Below, piece by piece: positions 24,163-32,463 of a DNA stretch of 64,000 nucleotides. The notes under the pieces are model-generated. The model made no database searches and was not told the DNA's origin. It saw nothing but the letters and a program-made list of their open reading frames with translations. Made by a program: the position numbers and the translations under genes. The DNA lies in contig JACRCQ010000041.1 of the NCBI GenBank assembly GCA_016218915.1, positions 175,292 through 239,291 of the forward strand, given 5' to 3'. Every line of letters begins with the position of its first letter. Position 1 is the stretch's first letter. The stretch comes from Deltaproteobacteria bacterium. GTDB taxonomy: Bacteria > Myxococcota_A > Polyangia > Polyangiales > Polyangiaceae.

Positions 24163-26190
24163 ATGTACTTGATTGACTCGGATCGCGAGACGCCCGGCAG
24201 GGCAGACGCACCTTTCGCGACCCGGCCTCGTACGGGATGGCCCATCGACCTGCGTCGCGTGCTCGTGGTGCTGCGGCGCAACCTCCCGTGGATCTTCGGC
24301 ATGACCGTGATCGCTGCGCTCGGCGGGGTCCTGCTGGCCCGATTCGTCATCACACGAACCTACAGCTCCAGCGCCAGCCTGCTGTGGGAGCCTCCTTCAG
24401 CGTCCCGGACGGACGGATCTCGCGAGCTGTCCACGCTAGTCAACAGCGTCAAGCTTCCAACCAATCTCGTCCAGGTGCGGGAGCGCACCGGATACCAAGG
24501 GCACTTGATCGATCTGGCCTCGGATCTGGAAGTCTCCGCAGCAGACAACTCGATGCTGATCACCATTACCGGCAAGGCCCCATCGCCCAAGGCAGCCGCT
24601 GATCTCACGAACACGACCGTGGATGTGTTCCTCGATGCCCAGAAGAAGGTCTCGGAAACCCGTCTGCGGGAGACCGCGCTGGCCCTGAAGCAATCCCTGG
24701 ATCAAAGCCAGAAGGCCCTCACCGAAGCCCGGGCGAGATACGATGAATTCCGATCTGCCAACAAGATCGACGACCTTGCGGCGGAGACGCAATCCGCGAT
24801 CGAGGAGCTGGCACGGCTGCGCGTGGTCGAGAACAATGCCCGCGTCGAGCTCGAGAGCGCGCAAGCTGATGAGCAGACCCACCGCGGCGTTCGTGCCCCG
24901 GTCGTGGGCGCGCCGCTCGCCGCCCAGGCCGCGGCACGGGCTCCTGTCGCGGATCCTCGTCTCGCAGTGCTCGAAGCCGAGCTGACGGATGCACGGGCGA
25001 AGTACACCGACAGCCACCCGCGCATCCGCGCGCTGGAATCGGAGATCAGCGCGCTTCGTGCCCATCCACCACCTGCACCCATGTCCGCTTCCTCTTCGCC
25101 TGCAGCCCAGGCTCGCAGGCAGGATGCTCCAGCGATCGGCGTCCGTGATACCGCTGCGTCGCGCAGATCCGTGGCCCAGCGGCGCAAGGCCCTGGAATCG
25201 GTCATCCACGACGCCGAGCAGCGCGCGGCTCAGCTGACCGCGGTCCAGGGAAAGGCGGCGCAGCTGCTGGCCGACGTCTCGGTTGCGCAGGATCGGTCGA
25301 CTGCGCTGCTGAAGCTGACTGCCACTGCGGAAGACGACGTGCGGAGCGCATCCTCGGACTTCCAGATTGTGTCGCGCGCCACGATCCCGGAGCGGGCCGA
25401 GAAGGGCACGGGACGCGCTCTGGCGGTAGGAGCCCCGCTCGGCGCGTTGCTGATCGGGCTGCTCGTGCTGCTGTGGCGCGAGTTCGGGTCGCTGCGGATT
25501 CGCACGGCCGCGGAGGCTTCGTGGTGGGCGCGGGCCCCGGTGATCTGGTCGAGCGCGTGGCCCTCGGGCACTCCTGAAGAGGCGAGGCAGCTCGGACGCG
25601 AGGTGGCCAATGTCATGGAATCGCGGCATGCGGTCATTGGGATCACGGGCATAGGAGATTCCCATCAGGCCGAGGAGCTCGCGGTAATGGTGGCCGATCG
25701 GCTGCTCGGACGCGGCGAGGCCTGCTTTCTGGTGGATCTGCGCAACCGCGCAGTCCCCAACCGCAATGCGGACCTGGCCGACGCGCTCGAGCACAGGAGC
25801 CTGGGAGAGCTGATCGCCCAGGCGCGATCCATGCACCGCGTCGTGTTGCTCGTGCTTCCTTCCACCGATGACATGCCTGCATTGCGCGCTGGGTTGCGGT
25901 GGGCAGATGCAGTCGTGGTAATCGTGGAGAGTGGAAAGGTCACAGCGCCCTCCCTGTGGGGCCTGCGCTCAGCGCTTGGGCTGCACGAAGGGGGCATTGG
26001 CCTGGTGGTCACCTCTGTGCGCGATGTCCTTCTGCACCCGGCCGGACGCATTGCAGGCCTCGTGAAGGAGTTCTGGCCTGTCCTGGACCCGAATCGTCCT
26101 CAGCTCGAGCAGGGAGCTGACGACCGGCCCCGCGGCAGGATGCTGCGCGAAGCCACGGTCATCACCCAGGCACTGCCACCCAAGTCCTGA
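24163..26190 (+). CDS. Wzc/GumC-like polysaccharide co-polymerase with degenerate kinase domain
   Basis: A 675-residue protein; ATG 24163 with GGGGGA at good spacing. First membrane helix about 43-62, then a Wzz domain with a long periplasmic coiled coil (about 165-215 and 265-400, heavy in Ala/Glu/Arg heptads), and a second helix at about 419-440. The cytoplasmic C-terminus has the strand/helix order of a bacterial tyrosine kinase (BY-kinase). However, the Walker A loop reads 'TGIGDSHQAEEL' (about 495-506) without GKS/GKT, the next acidic strand is 'ACFLVDLRNR', and there is no Tyr cluster at the end. Chain-length control is likely; phosphorylation by this domain is not. Divergent from the Wza-like gene. 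Confidence 0.85.
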   Translation: MYLIDSDRETPGRADAPFATRPRTGWPIDLRRVLVVLRRNLPWIFGMTVIAALGGVLLARFVITRTYSSSASLLWEPPSASRTDGSRELSTLVNSVKLPTNLVQVRERTGYQGHLIDLASDLEVSAADNSMLITITGKAPSPKAAADLTNTTVDVFLDAQKKVSETRLRETALALKQSLDQSQKALTEARARYDEFRSANKIDDLAAETQSAIEELARLRVVENNARVELESAQADEQTHRGVRAPVVGAPLAAQAAARAPVADPRLAVLEAELTDARAKYTDSHPRIRALESEISALRAHPPPAPMSASSSPAAQARRQDAPAIGVRDTAASRRSVAQRRKALESVIHDAEQRAAQLTAVQGKAAQLLADVSVAQDRSTALLKLTATAEDDVRSASSDFQIVSRATIPERAEKGTGRALAVGAPLGALLIGLLVLLWREFGSLRIRTAAEASWWARAPVIWSSAWPSGTPEEARQLGREVANVMESRHAVIGITGIGDSHQAEELAVMVADRLLGRGEACFLVDLRNRAVPNRNADLADALEHRSLGELIAQARSMHRVVLLVLPSTDDMPALRAGLRWADAVVVIVESGKVTAPSLWGLRSALGLHEGGIGLVVTSVRDVLLHPAGRIAGLVKEFWPVLDPNRPQLEQGADDRPRGRMLREATVITQALPPKS

Positions 26191-26200
26191 CCAGGGAGGC

Positions 26201-27232
26201 TCAATCGGATGCGGCGGAGGGCGTGTGGCCCATCCGCTGCATCGCCATGCGCGCCAGGAATTCGGGATTGCCCAGCAGGTACCTTCGAGCGAGGCGGCGG
26301 GGCTCGTGCGCAAGCCGCCAAACCCATTCCAGCCCAAGCTCTCGCCAGGCCAGAGGGGCCCTGGGTACCGCGTGCGCGGCAAAGTCGAAGAGCCCGCCCA
26401 CCGTGATCACCACGAGCCCGTCCTGCTCTACGCTGAAGCTACGGGCGTGGCGCTCCTGGAGCGGAGAGCCGAAGCCGAGGAGCACGACTGCGGGACGGTG
26501 CGCGGAGATCTCCTTGTAGGCCTCTCGATACTCCGTGTCGGATCGATATCCGTCCCAGACCCCCACAAGCTCGAAGTTCGCCTTGGCTCGCCAATTGCGG
26601 GCAGCGCGCTCTGCAACGCCCGGAGCTGCGCCGATCAGGGCCACCGGGATGCGGTCCGCAGCCAGCTGCAGCAGGAGCTCGGGCACGAGATCCGTACCGT
26701 TGACGTTGGCCGGCAGGCCACGTCCCTGCATCCAGGCTCCCAGACGCACTCCCACGCCGTCGGGAAGCACGAGGTCGGCCGCTTGCAGGTCCTCGCGCAT
26801 CGTCGCATCGCGGGCTGAAAGGTTGAGCGCATGCGCATGCACGAAGCACACGGTGGCGCTGCGGCGCTCGTGCAACCAGCCTCGAATCCTGTCTATGACT
26901 TCGATTGTGTCGAGCGGGTCGATGCGCACGGACAGCAGCTCGATGGGCGAAGCAGGCTTTGCGGCCGCGGCCGACGGTGTGTGCCACGCCATCAGGTGGG
27001 ACAGCGCCCAACGCACCAGAACGCCCGCGTCCCGCGCCTTGGAGCGAGCACGCTCGTATCGCGCTTCCTCAATCGGGGGGTCCCCGTATCGCAGCCCCAG
27101 CCGAGCGCGTGTTTCATAGGGGGAGATCACGCCGGCGCGCACGCCGAAGTCGCGTCGCGCAATCCTGGTACGTGCGCCGATCAAGCTGGCTCGCCCTGCA
27201 GCCACATCGGCCAGGGAAGCGCGCGGCTCCAT
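26201..27232 (-). CDS. WecG/TagA/CpsF glycosyltransferase with sugar-transferase-like N-terminal remnant
   Basis: The protein has about 343 residues; ATG 27232 (alternative 27253) lies next to the stop of the upstream GT gene. Residues about 100-335 are the WecG/TagA domain: 'LLSVRIDPLDTIEVIDRI', 'CFVHAHALNLSARD', 'LVLPDGVGVRLGAWM', 'NGTDLVPELL', 'PVALIGAAPGVAERA' and the end 'RALARRYLLGNPEFL'-like signature. It would add a sugar to the lipid-linked intermediate. The first ~80 residues ('DVAAGRASLIGART', 'RAGVISPYETRARLGLRYGD', then an Arg/Ala helix) look like the end of a PglC/WcaJ-type transferase ('D-x-SLVGPRP ... RPGV') with the catalytic part missing. Converges with the Wzc-like gene. 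Confidence 0.85.
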   Translation of the reverse strand: MEPRASLADVAAGRASLIGARTRIARRDFGVRAGVISPYETRARLGLRYGDPPIEEARYERARSKARDAGVLVRWALSHLMAWHTPSAAAAKPASPIELLSVRIDPLDTIEVIDRIRGWLHERRSATVCFVHAHALNLSARDATMREDLQAADLVLPDGVGVRLGAWMQGRGLPANVNGTDLVPELLLQLAADRIPVALIGAAPGVAERAARNWRAKANFELVGVWDGYRSDTEYREAYKEISAHRPAVVLLGFGSPLQERHARSFSVEQDGLVVITVGGLFDFAAHAVPRAPLAWRELGLEWVWRLAHEPRRLARRYLLGNPEFLARMAMQRMGHTPSAASD

Positions 27233-27239
27233 GGGCAGG

Positions 27240-28358
27240 TCACGCGGCAGCATCGACCACATCCCACAGCGCTTGTCCGATGGCTTCTGCGGCAGACTGC
27301 CACGAGAACCGGTCCGCGCTTGTCGGCCCTTCGCGTGCGCATCGATCGCGCAACGCAGTGTCGGTGATGACTCTGTCGAGCGCGTCCGCGATGGATGCCT
27401 CGTCGTCGGGCTCGAACAGCGCGCCCAGCTCTCCGACGACATCAGGAAGGGCGCCGCAATTCGAGGCAGCCACGGGCTTGCCCGCCGCAAGCCCCTCTGC
27501 GGCCTGAAGGCCGAATCCTTCGAACAGCCCCGCGGCGACCACGGCATCGGCGCCTCGCAAGAGACCGACGAGTGCTTCGCGGGACACGTATCCCAGAATC
27601 GCGACCCGTGTCTCGAGCCCGAGCTCGGTGACCGCGGCGCGAATCCGATCGCCCGCCCCCCAATCGGCTCCTGCGAGCACCAGGTCGTGCGTCTTGCTGC
27701 TGGCGCTCTGGGCATAGGCGCGGAGAAGCCGGAGGTGATTCTTGCCAGGATGCTCCAGCCTCGCGGCGTAGAGCAGGTAGGGTCGAATCCGCGCAGGCGT
27801 TTCGGGAGCACTTTCGCCCAGCGAAACGCCGTTGGCGATCACCTGTACCCGGGCGGGCAGCACGCCGGCCAGCCGTATCACGTCGTCGGCCGTGGTGCGG
27901 CTCACTGCCAGCAGTCCCGCAAGCGTCTTGAGCCGAGGTGCCAGGATTCTTTCGATGTAGATCTGACGCGCGAAGCCGTACTTGTTGGCGACATGGAACT
28001 GGGCGAGGTCGTGCACGGTGCCGATGGTCGGCAGCGCGTTCCATGCCACCATGCGTCGGTTGGCAGCGGGAAGGTAGAGCACATCGGCTCCCATGGCGCG
28101 GGCCATGGCGGGAAGTGCGAACAGGGAGAACGCGACGCTCAAGGCTGGCCGGTCCAAGGCCTCGGGGAGTGTGATTCCTTCGTAGTCGTCAAGCCCCATG
28201 CCGATGCGTTCCTTGCGCGTGCCGATCACGCTCGTCCGAACGCCCCGAAGCGACAGCGCCCGCGCCAATCGCGGGATGATCTCGGTCGCAAAGACGCCAA
28301 TCCCGCTGCGCCCGAAGTCGCACCCCGCCAGGCTGATGACCACGGCCTTGGACTTCAC
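27240..28358 (-). CDS. GT4-type glycosyltransferase (group 1)
   Basis: About 372 residues from GTG 28358, which has a strong GGAGGGG five bases upstream and starts at the first Rossmann strand ('KAVVISLAGCDFGRSGIGVF'). An ATG at 28463 overlaps the upstream stop as ATGA and would add 35 residues without family likeness. The second domain shows 'YLLYAARLEHPGKNHLRLL', 'LVLAGADWG', 'ILGYVSREALVGLLRGADAVVAAGLFEGFGLQAAEGLAAGKPVA' with the E-x7-E-like 'FEGFGLQAAEGLA' donor site of GT4 enzymes. It should use a nucleotide sugar in the cytoplasm to extend the repeat unit. Donor and linkage unknown. Confidence 0.88.
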   Translation of the reverse strand: MKSKAVVISLAGCDFGRSGIGVFATEIIPRLARALSLRGVRTSVIGTRKERIGMGLDDYEGITLPEALDRPALSVAFSLFALPAMARAMGADVLYLPAANRRMVAWNALPTIGTVHDLAQFHVANKYGFARQIYIERILAPRLKTLAGLLAVSRTTADDVIRLAGVLPARVQVIANGVSLGESAPETPARIRPYLLYAARLEHPGKNHLRLLRAYAQSASSKTHDLVLAGADWGAGDRIRAAVTELGLETRVAILGYVSREALVGLLRGADAVVAAGLFEGFGLQAAEGLAAGKPVAASNCGALPDVVGELGALFEPDDEASIADALDRVITDTALRDRCAREGPTSADRFSWQSAAEAIGQALWDVVDAAA

Positions 28359-28459
28359 CTTGCCCCTCCCCCATCTTGGCTTGTGGAGCCGCTCGGATGG
28401 AATGGGAAGCCCCGGAAGCGCCCGACCTTCCATTGCGCGCGTGTCTGGCCGCTCTACGC

Positions 28460-29635
28460 TCATGTCCCGCCCGAGGAGCGCGCCGAGCCGATTAGCCAGG
28501 CCGCAACCAGCTTGGTGTCCAGAATTGCATTCTTGTTGCGCGCATAGATTGCGCGCGCTGCCCGCTTCTCATCGTCGCCGGCCCCTGGAGGCACCAGCAA
28601 CGCCAGCACGTCGATGACGGCTGCATCCTCATCCGCGTCGTCGCGCGCCCCGACCCATCGCGCGCTCCCCTGCGCAACCCGCTCGAGACGTCGCGCCAGC
28701 ACGCGCGCCCGGCCGTTGAGCAGCGCGCCCGCAGGCGCTACCACGAGCAGCGCAGCAGCCGCAGCAAGCCGCGTGGCCAGGCCTCCGCGCCCCGTTCTGC
28801 CCATCAGCAGCGAGTCCTGGATCTCGATCTGCCGCCCACCGTGCCTCACCATCCGGCCGTCCAGGGCACAAGCATGGTCGACCACCACGCCTTGGCCGAT
28901 GACCACATGGTCATCCACGCGACCATGCACCACCTCGGCCCCCTCCTCGAGGATCGCGTGCTCGCCCAGGATCCCGCCGGGCCCGAGCAGGGCGCCCTCT
29001 GCCACCAGGGATCCGCGTCCCAGATAGCAGGGCGGCCGGAGCGTCGACCCTTCCACGGCAAGGGCGCCCCGCGCGCGCCAGACCCCTGGAGCGATCTTGC
29101 TGCCTCGAATCTCGATTCCGGTGCATTCCTCCGACAAGACTCTTTCCGAGAGCTGCTGCGCCGCGTGCTCGCTCGTGACGTCCAGCAGCCAACCCTCCAG
29201 CTGGAGCAATCGAGGTTGCCGCAGAGGATCGGTTGCATGCCTCGCAAAGGCACTCAGCTCCCCACAGGCCATCACCACGCTGTCTCCTGTCTCGACTGCG
29301 AGCTGCCAACCTCGTCGAAGGTCGATCGAGCCCAGCCTCCCGTGAAGCAAGACGATGGCGACGCCGGGACTCGCTTCTGCGCGTGCCAGCAGCTCGCCCA
29401 CGCCAAGGGGTCTGTCAGAGGGAATCCAGACCACCTCGACTCCGGTGTTGCGCAGCTCACTCGCCCGCAAAGCCGCGGGCAGCGGCTCTCCTGCCACGCG
29501 GTTGATCGTCACCCGGGTCGCGCCCGCCTTCCGAAGCCATTCCAGCTGCCTCACCAGCAGCGGAGCGCCGCAGATGGGCCTCGCCAGATCGCGCACAGCT
29601 TCCGGTTGCGGCGAGGCCATCAGCAGCGCGTCCAA
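28460..29635 (-). CDS. Degenerate sugar nucleotidyltransferase with left-handed beta-helix
   Basis: About 391 residues. TTG 29635 is chosen because it lies just after the upstream stop, has AAGGGAG nearby, and begins at strand 1 ('LDALLMASPQP'). The N-terminal ~200 residues follow the mannose-1-phosphate guanylyltransferase-like fold ('PICGAPLLVRQLEWLRKAGATRVTINRV'), but the signature G-G-x-G-x-R loop is replaced by 'ASPQPEAVRDL' and the usual metal Asp region reads 'IVLLHGRLGSID'. Hexapeptide turns of a beta-helix follow (about 205-290), then a hydrophobic helix and a C-terminal end ('YARNKNAILDTKLVAAWLIG') resembling the last helix of sugar-phosphate transferases. Probably not an active pyrophosphorylase. 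Confidence 0.65.
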   Translation of the reverse strand: MDALLMASPQPEAVRDLARPICGAPLLVRQLEWLRKAGATRVTINRVAGEPLPAALRASELRNTGVEVVWIPSDRPLGVGELLARAEASPGVAIVLLHGRLGSIDLRRGWQLAVETGDSVVMACGELSAFARHATDPLRQPRLLQLEGWLLDVTSEHAAQQLSERVLSEECTGIEIRGSKIAPGVWRARGALAVEGSTLRPPCYLGRGSLVAEGALLGPGGILGEHAILEEGAEVVHGRVDDHVVIGQGVVVDHACALDGRMVRHGGRQIEIQDSLLMGRTGRGGLATRLAAAAALLVVAPAGALLNGRARVLARRLERVAQGSARWVGARDDADEDAAVIDVLALLVPPGAGDDEKRAARAIYARNKNAILDTKLVAAWLIGSARSSGGT

Positions 29636-29636
29636 C

Positions 29637-30350
29637 TCAATAGGCTCCCTTCCCCGAAACCACCGCAGGAACCGTCCGCAGGAGAATCCTCGCTTCGTCT
29701 GCGAGCGTCGCATTGTCGATGTACTCGATGTCCAGCGACACCTGCTTGTCGAAGTTCAGATCGCTTCTCCCGGAAACCTGCCAGAGACACGTAAGCCCGG
29801 GCTTGACCTCGAGCCTGCGTCGCTCGTGCACGCCGTAGAGCGCCACCTCCCGCGGAATCGGGGGACGCGGCCCAAAGGTCGTCATGCTCCCTTCCACGAG
29901 ATTCCACAGCTGCGGCAGCTCGTCGATGCTCAGCTTCCTCAAGATCCGTCCCACAGGAGTCACCCGCGGATCTCGACGAATCTTGAACGTCACGCCGCCT
30001 TCGGACTCATTCTTGCTCACGAGCGACTCGAGGCGCTTCTCAGCGTCGGTGTGCATCGTGCGTATCTTTCTCACCACGATGGGCTGTCCCAGCAGGCCGA
30101 TTCTCACTTGACGGAAGAAGACAGGGCCCGGAGAGGTGAGCTTCACGAGCACGGCAGCAGCACCCAGGACCGGAGTTGCCAGCAGCAGCCCGGTGCATCC
30201 CACGACAGCGTCGAAGCTTCTGCGTATCACCGGTCCGGCGCGACGCCTGACCTCGGATCGTCCGACGATCCACGTTCTGGACAACGTTGCCCTGCTTCGG
30301 GCCAATCGCCCGAGGATGGCCGGCGGCAGCCGGATGGCTCGTTCACCCAT
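29637..30350 (-). CDS. Initiating polyprenyl sugar-phosphate transferase (PF02397)
   Basis: A 237-residue protein; ATG 30350. A single N-terminal membrane helix ('FDAVVGCTGLLLATPVLGAAAVLVKL') is followed by the full PF02397 signature: 'LTSPGPVFFRQVRIG', 'VRKIRTM', 'LRKLSIDELPQLWNLVEGSMTTFGPRPP' (the catalytic Asp-Glu pair in SIDELPQ), and 'VKPGLTCLWQVSGRSDLNFDKQVSLDIEYI'. Short PglC-like/ExoY-like length without the extra N-terminal helices of WbaP. It should start each repeat unit by moving a sugar-1-phosphate to undecaprenyl phosphate. The next gene begins within a few bases of its stop. Divergent from the GT2-nucleotidyltransferase gene. Confidence 0.93.
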   Translation of the reverse strand: MGERAIRLPPAILGRLARSRATLSRTWIVGRSEVRRRAGPVIRRSFDAVVGCTGLLLATPVLGAAAVLVKLTSPGPVFFRQVRIGLLGQPIVVRKIRTMHTDAEKRLESLVSKNESEGGVTFKIRRDPRVTPVGRILRKLSIDELPQLWNLVEGSMTTFGPRPPIPREVALYGVHERRRLEVKPGLTCLWQVSGRSDLNFDKQVSLDIEYIDNATLADEARILLRTVPAVVSGKGAY

Positions 30351-30482
30351 GATGTCTCTCTCCCCGACGAGGTGCATGGGGACGAGGTGAGCGATCCGCA
30401 ACCGCTCTTTGGAGTTCGAAGAGCGATTCGAAAAGCTCTGCTCCGGGTTACGAATCCCACTGCCCTGCACTAGGGAGTGTGC

Positions 30483-32462
30483 ATGGGGAGCGGGGGAATC
30501 GACGTCATTGTCCGGTGCAGCAATGAAATGCCACACGTTCGCAGAACGCTTCAGGCGCTCGGCAGAGTCGACCGGTTGCGCGTGACGATGATCGATTCGG
30601 GTTCGACGGACGGATCGATCGAGGAGGCCGCTCGCAACGGGGTGACACTCCTGCCGATCCCCAGGGGATCGTACATACCCGGGCGGGTGCTGAACCTCGC
30701 CATGCGATCGTCGCAAAGCGAGATCGTGGCCTTCGTCAACGCCGATGCGGTGCCGACCGACGAGCTGGCGGTCCTGCGGCTGGTGGACGCCTGCGAGCGA
30801 GGCGCTGCCGCTGCGTATGGAAGGCAGATCCCGCGTGCGAATGCGCGTCGGATGACGCGCAGAGACCATCAGCGAGCCTTTCCCGAGGACGCGAAGGGAC
30901 CGGGATTCAGGCACTTCTTCAGCATGGCGGCCAGCGCGATCCGGCGCGACGTCTGGAGCATCCTGCCGTTCGACGAGGAGCTCCGGTACAGCGAGGATGT
31001 GGATTGGTCTTTCCGTCTGCGCGCGGTCGGATGCGAGATCCGCTATGTTCCTGAGGCGGTCTTCGAGCACTCGCACGACTACGACACGCGCGGCATGTGG
31101 CGGCGCATGGAAGGGGAAGGGAGAGCCGACACAGCGATTTATCGGCGAGGGTCACCGCGCCTGATCCGGCAGGCGATCCTTCCTCTCGGAGCCAGCATGG
31201 CTCGCGATGCGATGGGAGGCGTGGTCGGGGCCGAGCCTGCATGGCTGCGGACCATCGCTGCAGCTGCTCACTACTGGGGGGAGCGTGACGCCGCGGGTCG
31301 CCCTCATCGGACGAACAGGAATCCAAAGCATTCCTCGGCAGAGCGAGGCTCTCGCCCTGCAGGTGCCTTGTCGGCAGAGGCCGAGCAGATGGTCGAGGAG
31401 ACCATACGCAAGGCCGGGCAAACCCTTGTTCAGGAAATGGGACAGCAGCTCCAGGCATTGCTCCTTCTGGGAAGCTACGGGGCCGGTCAGGGCGCAGTGG
31501 AGCTGCACGGCGCACGGCTCGCGATCCACAATGACCTCGACTTCGTCGGAGTCGTGGGCACGGAGAGGCAGGCCAGGGCGCTGAGGGGTGCATGCGTCGA
31601 AGCGGCAAGACGAGCTTCCGACGCGGCAGGGGCCGCGGTCGATCTGTGGCCCATTGCCGTCGACGAGCTGAGCCGTCCGCTCGGAAAGCTCCTCTGGGTC
31701 GATGCTTCGGTCAAAGGGTATCGGCTGGTGCACGGGGACCCAGCGCTGCTGCGCGGGATCGAGTGCCTCGTGCCAAGGGACGTGCACAGCGAGGAGATCG
31801 GTCGCCTGGTGGTCAATCGGGCCACTGGCGTCGCCCTGTCGAGACTCGCATTCGATGCTGGCGAGCCGGAGGAGAAGCGTGCAACGCGGCATCTGGCCAA
31901 GGCCTGGGTCGCGCTCGGCGACGCTCTGCTGCTTTCCGTCGATCGGTACCACGCGCATCCGGCAGAAAGGAGCGAGGAGCTCCATCGGCTTTCCGCGGTC
32001 GGCGCAAGCTTCGTGGCAAGCGTTGCAGACGGGTATGAGCGCAGCGTGGCCCTTCGCGCGCAGCCCGTGGTTAGCCTCACCTCGCGCGAAGAGGTCGAGG
32101 GGGCGCTGCAGCCGCTCTGGGAAGCCTTTCGAAATCTCGAATCGCATCGGCTGGGGGAGCCCGCTGCCCCAGACCCATGGGCCTATGCACAGGCGGCTTC
32201 CCGGCGATTCCCGCGCATGGGCGACGTGCATCCGGTGGCTCGCGCCCTCGGCGGCGTGAAGGCAGCCCGTCACGGCGTGATGAGCTGGCGCCACGCGTGG
32301 CGACATCCTCGCGAGATCCTGGCCAGAGCGTCGGCCCTGCTCGCATTCGAGCCCGACCTTCCCAGGGCCTGCGCCCAGGCAGGGCTTCTGCTGGGGATTC
32401 GCGACGCCAGCTCGACAAGCGTAGCGCGCGGCCTGGAGCGCCTCAGGGACGTGGGGGCCTGA
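30483..32462 (+). CDS. GT2 glycosyltransferase fused to a nucleotidyltransferase-like domain
   Basis: A 659-residue protein. ATG 30483 has AGGGAG five bases upstream; GTG 30477 is the alternative. Residues about 1-250 are a GT-A/GT2 domain: 'DVIVRCSNEMPHVRRTLQ', 'VTMIDSGSTDGS', the metal motif 'AFVNADAVP' and the base region 'LRYSEDVDWSFRLRAVG'. After a linker (about 265-300), residues about 300-560 contain 'ALLLLGSYGAG' (G330-S331) and 'IHNDLDFVGVV' (D351, D353), the two-part GS...DxD signature of minimal nucleotidyltransferases, plus a helical tail. The combination is unusual. The first half probably adds rhamnose or a related sugar; what the second half modifies is unknown. Confidence 0.8.
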   Translation: MGSGGIDVIVRCSNEMPHVRRTLQALGRVDRLRVTMIDSGSTDGSIEEAARNGVTLLPIPRGSYIPGRVLNLAMRSSQSEIVAFVNADAVPTDELAVLRLVDACERGAAAAYGRQIPRANARRMTRRDHQRAFPEDAKGPGFRHFFSMAASAIRRDVWSILPFDEELRYSEDVDWSFRLRAVGCEIRYVPEAVFEHSHDYDTRGMWRRMEGEGRADTAIYRRGSPRLIRQAILPLGASMARDAMGGVVGAEPAWLRTIAAAAHYWGERDAAGRPHRTNRNPKHSSAERGSRPAGALSAEAEQMVEETIRKAGQTLVQEMGQQLQALLLLGSYGAGQGAVELHGARLAIHNDLDFVGVVGTERQARALRGACVEAARRASDAAGAAVDLWPIAVDELSRPLGKLLWVDASVKGYRLVHGDPALLRGIECLVPRDVHSEEIGRLVVNRATGVALSRLAFDAGEPEEKRATRHLAKAWVALGDALLLSVDRYHAHPAERSEELHRLSAVGASFVASVADGYERSVALRAQPVVSLTSREEVEGALQPLWEAFRNLESHRLGEPAAPDPWAYAQAASRRFPRMGDVHPVARALGGVKAARHGVMSWRHAWRHPREILARASALLAFEPDLPRACAQAGLLLGIRDASSTSVARGLERLRDVGA

Positions 32463-32463
32463 C

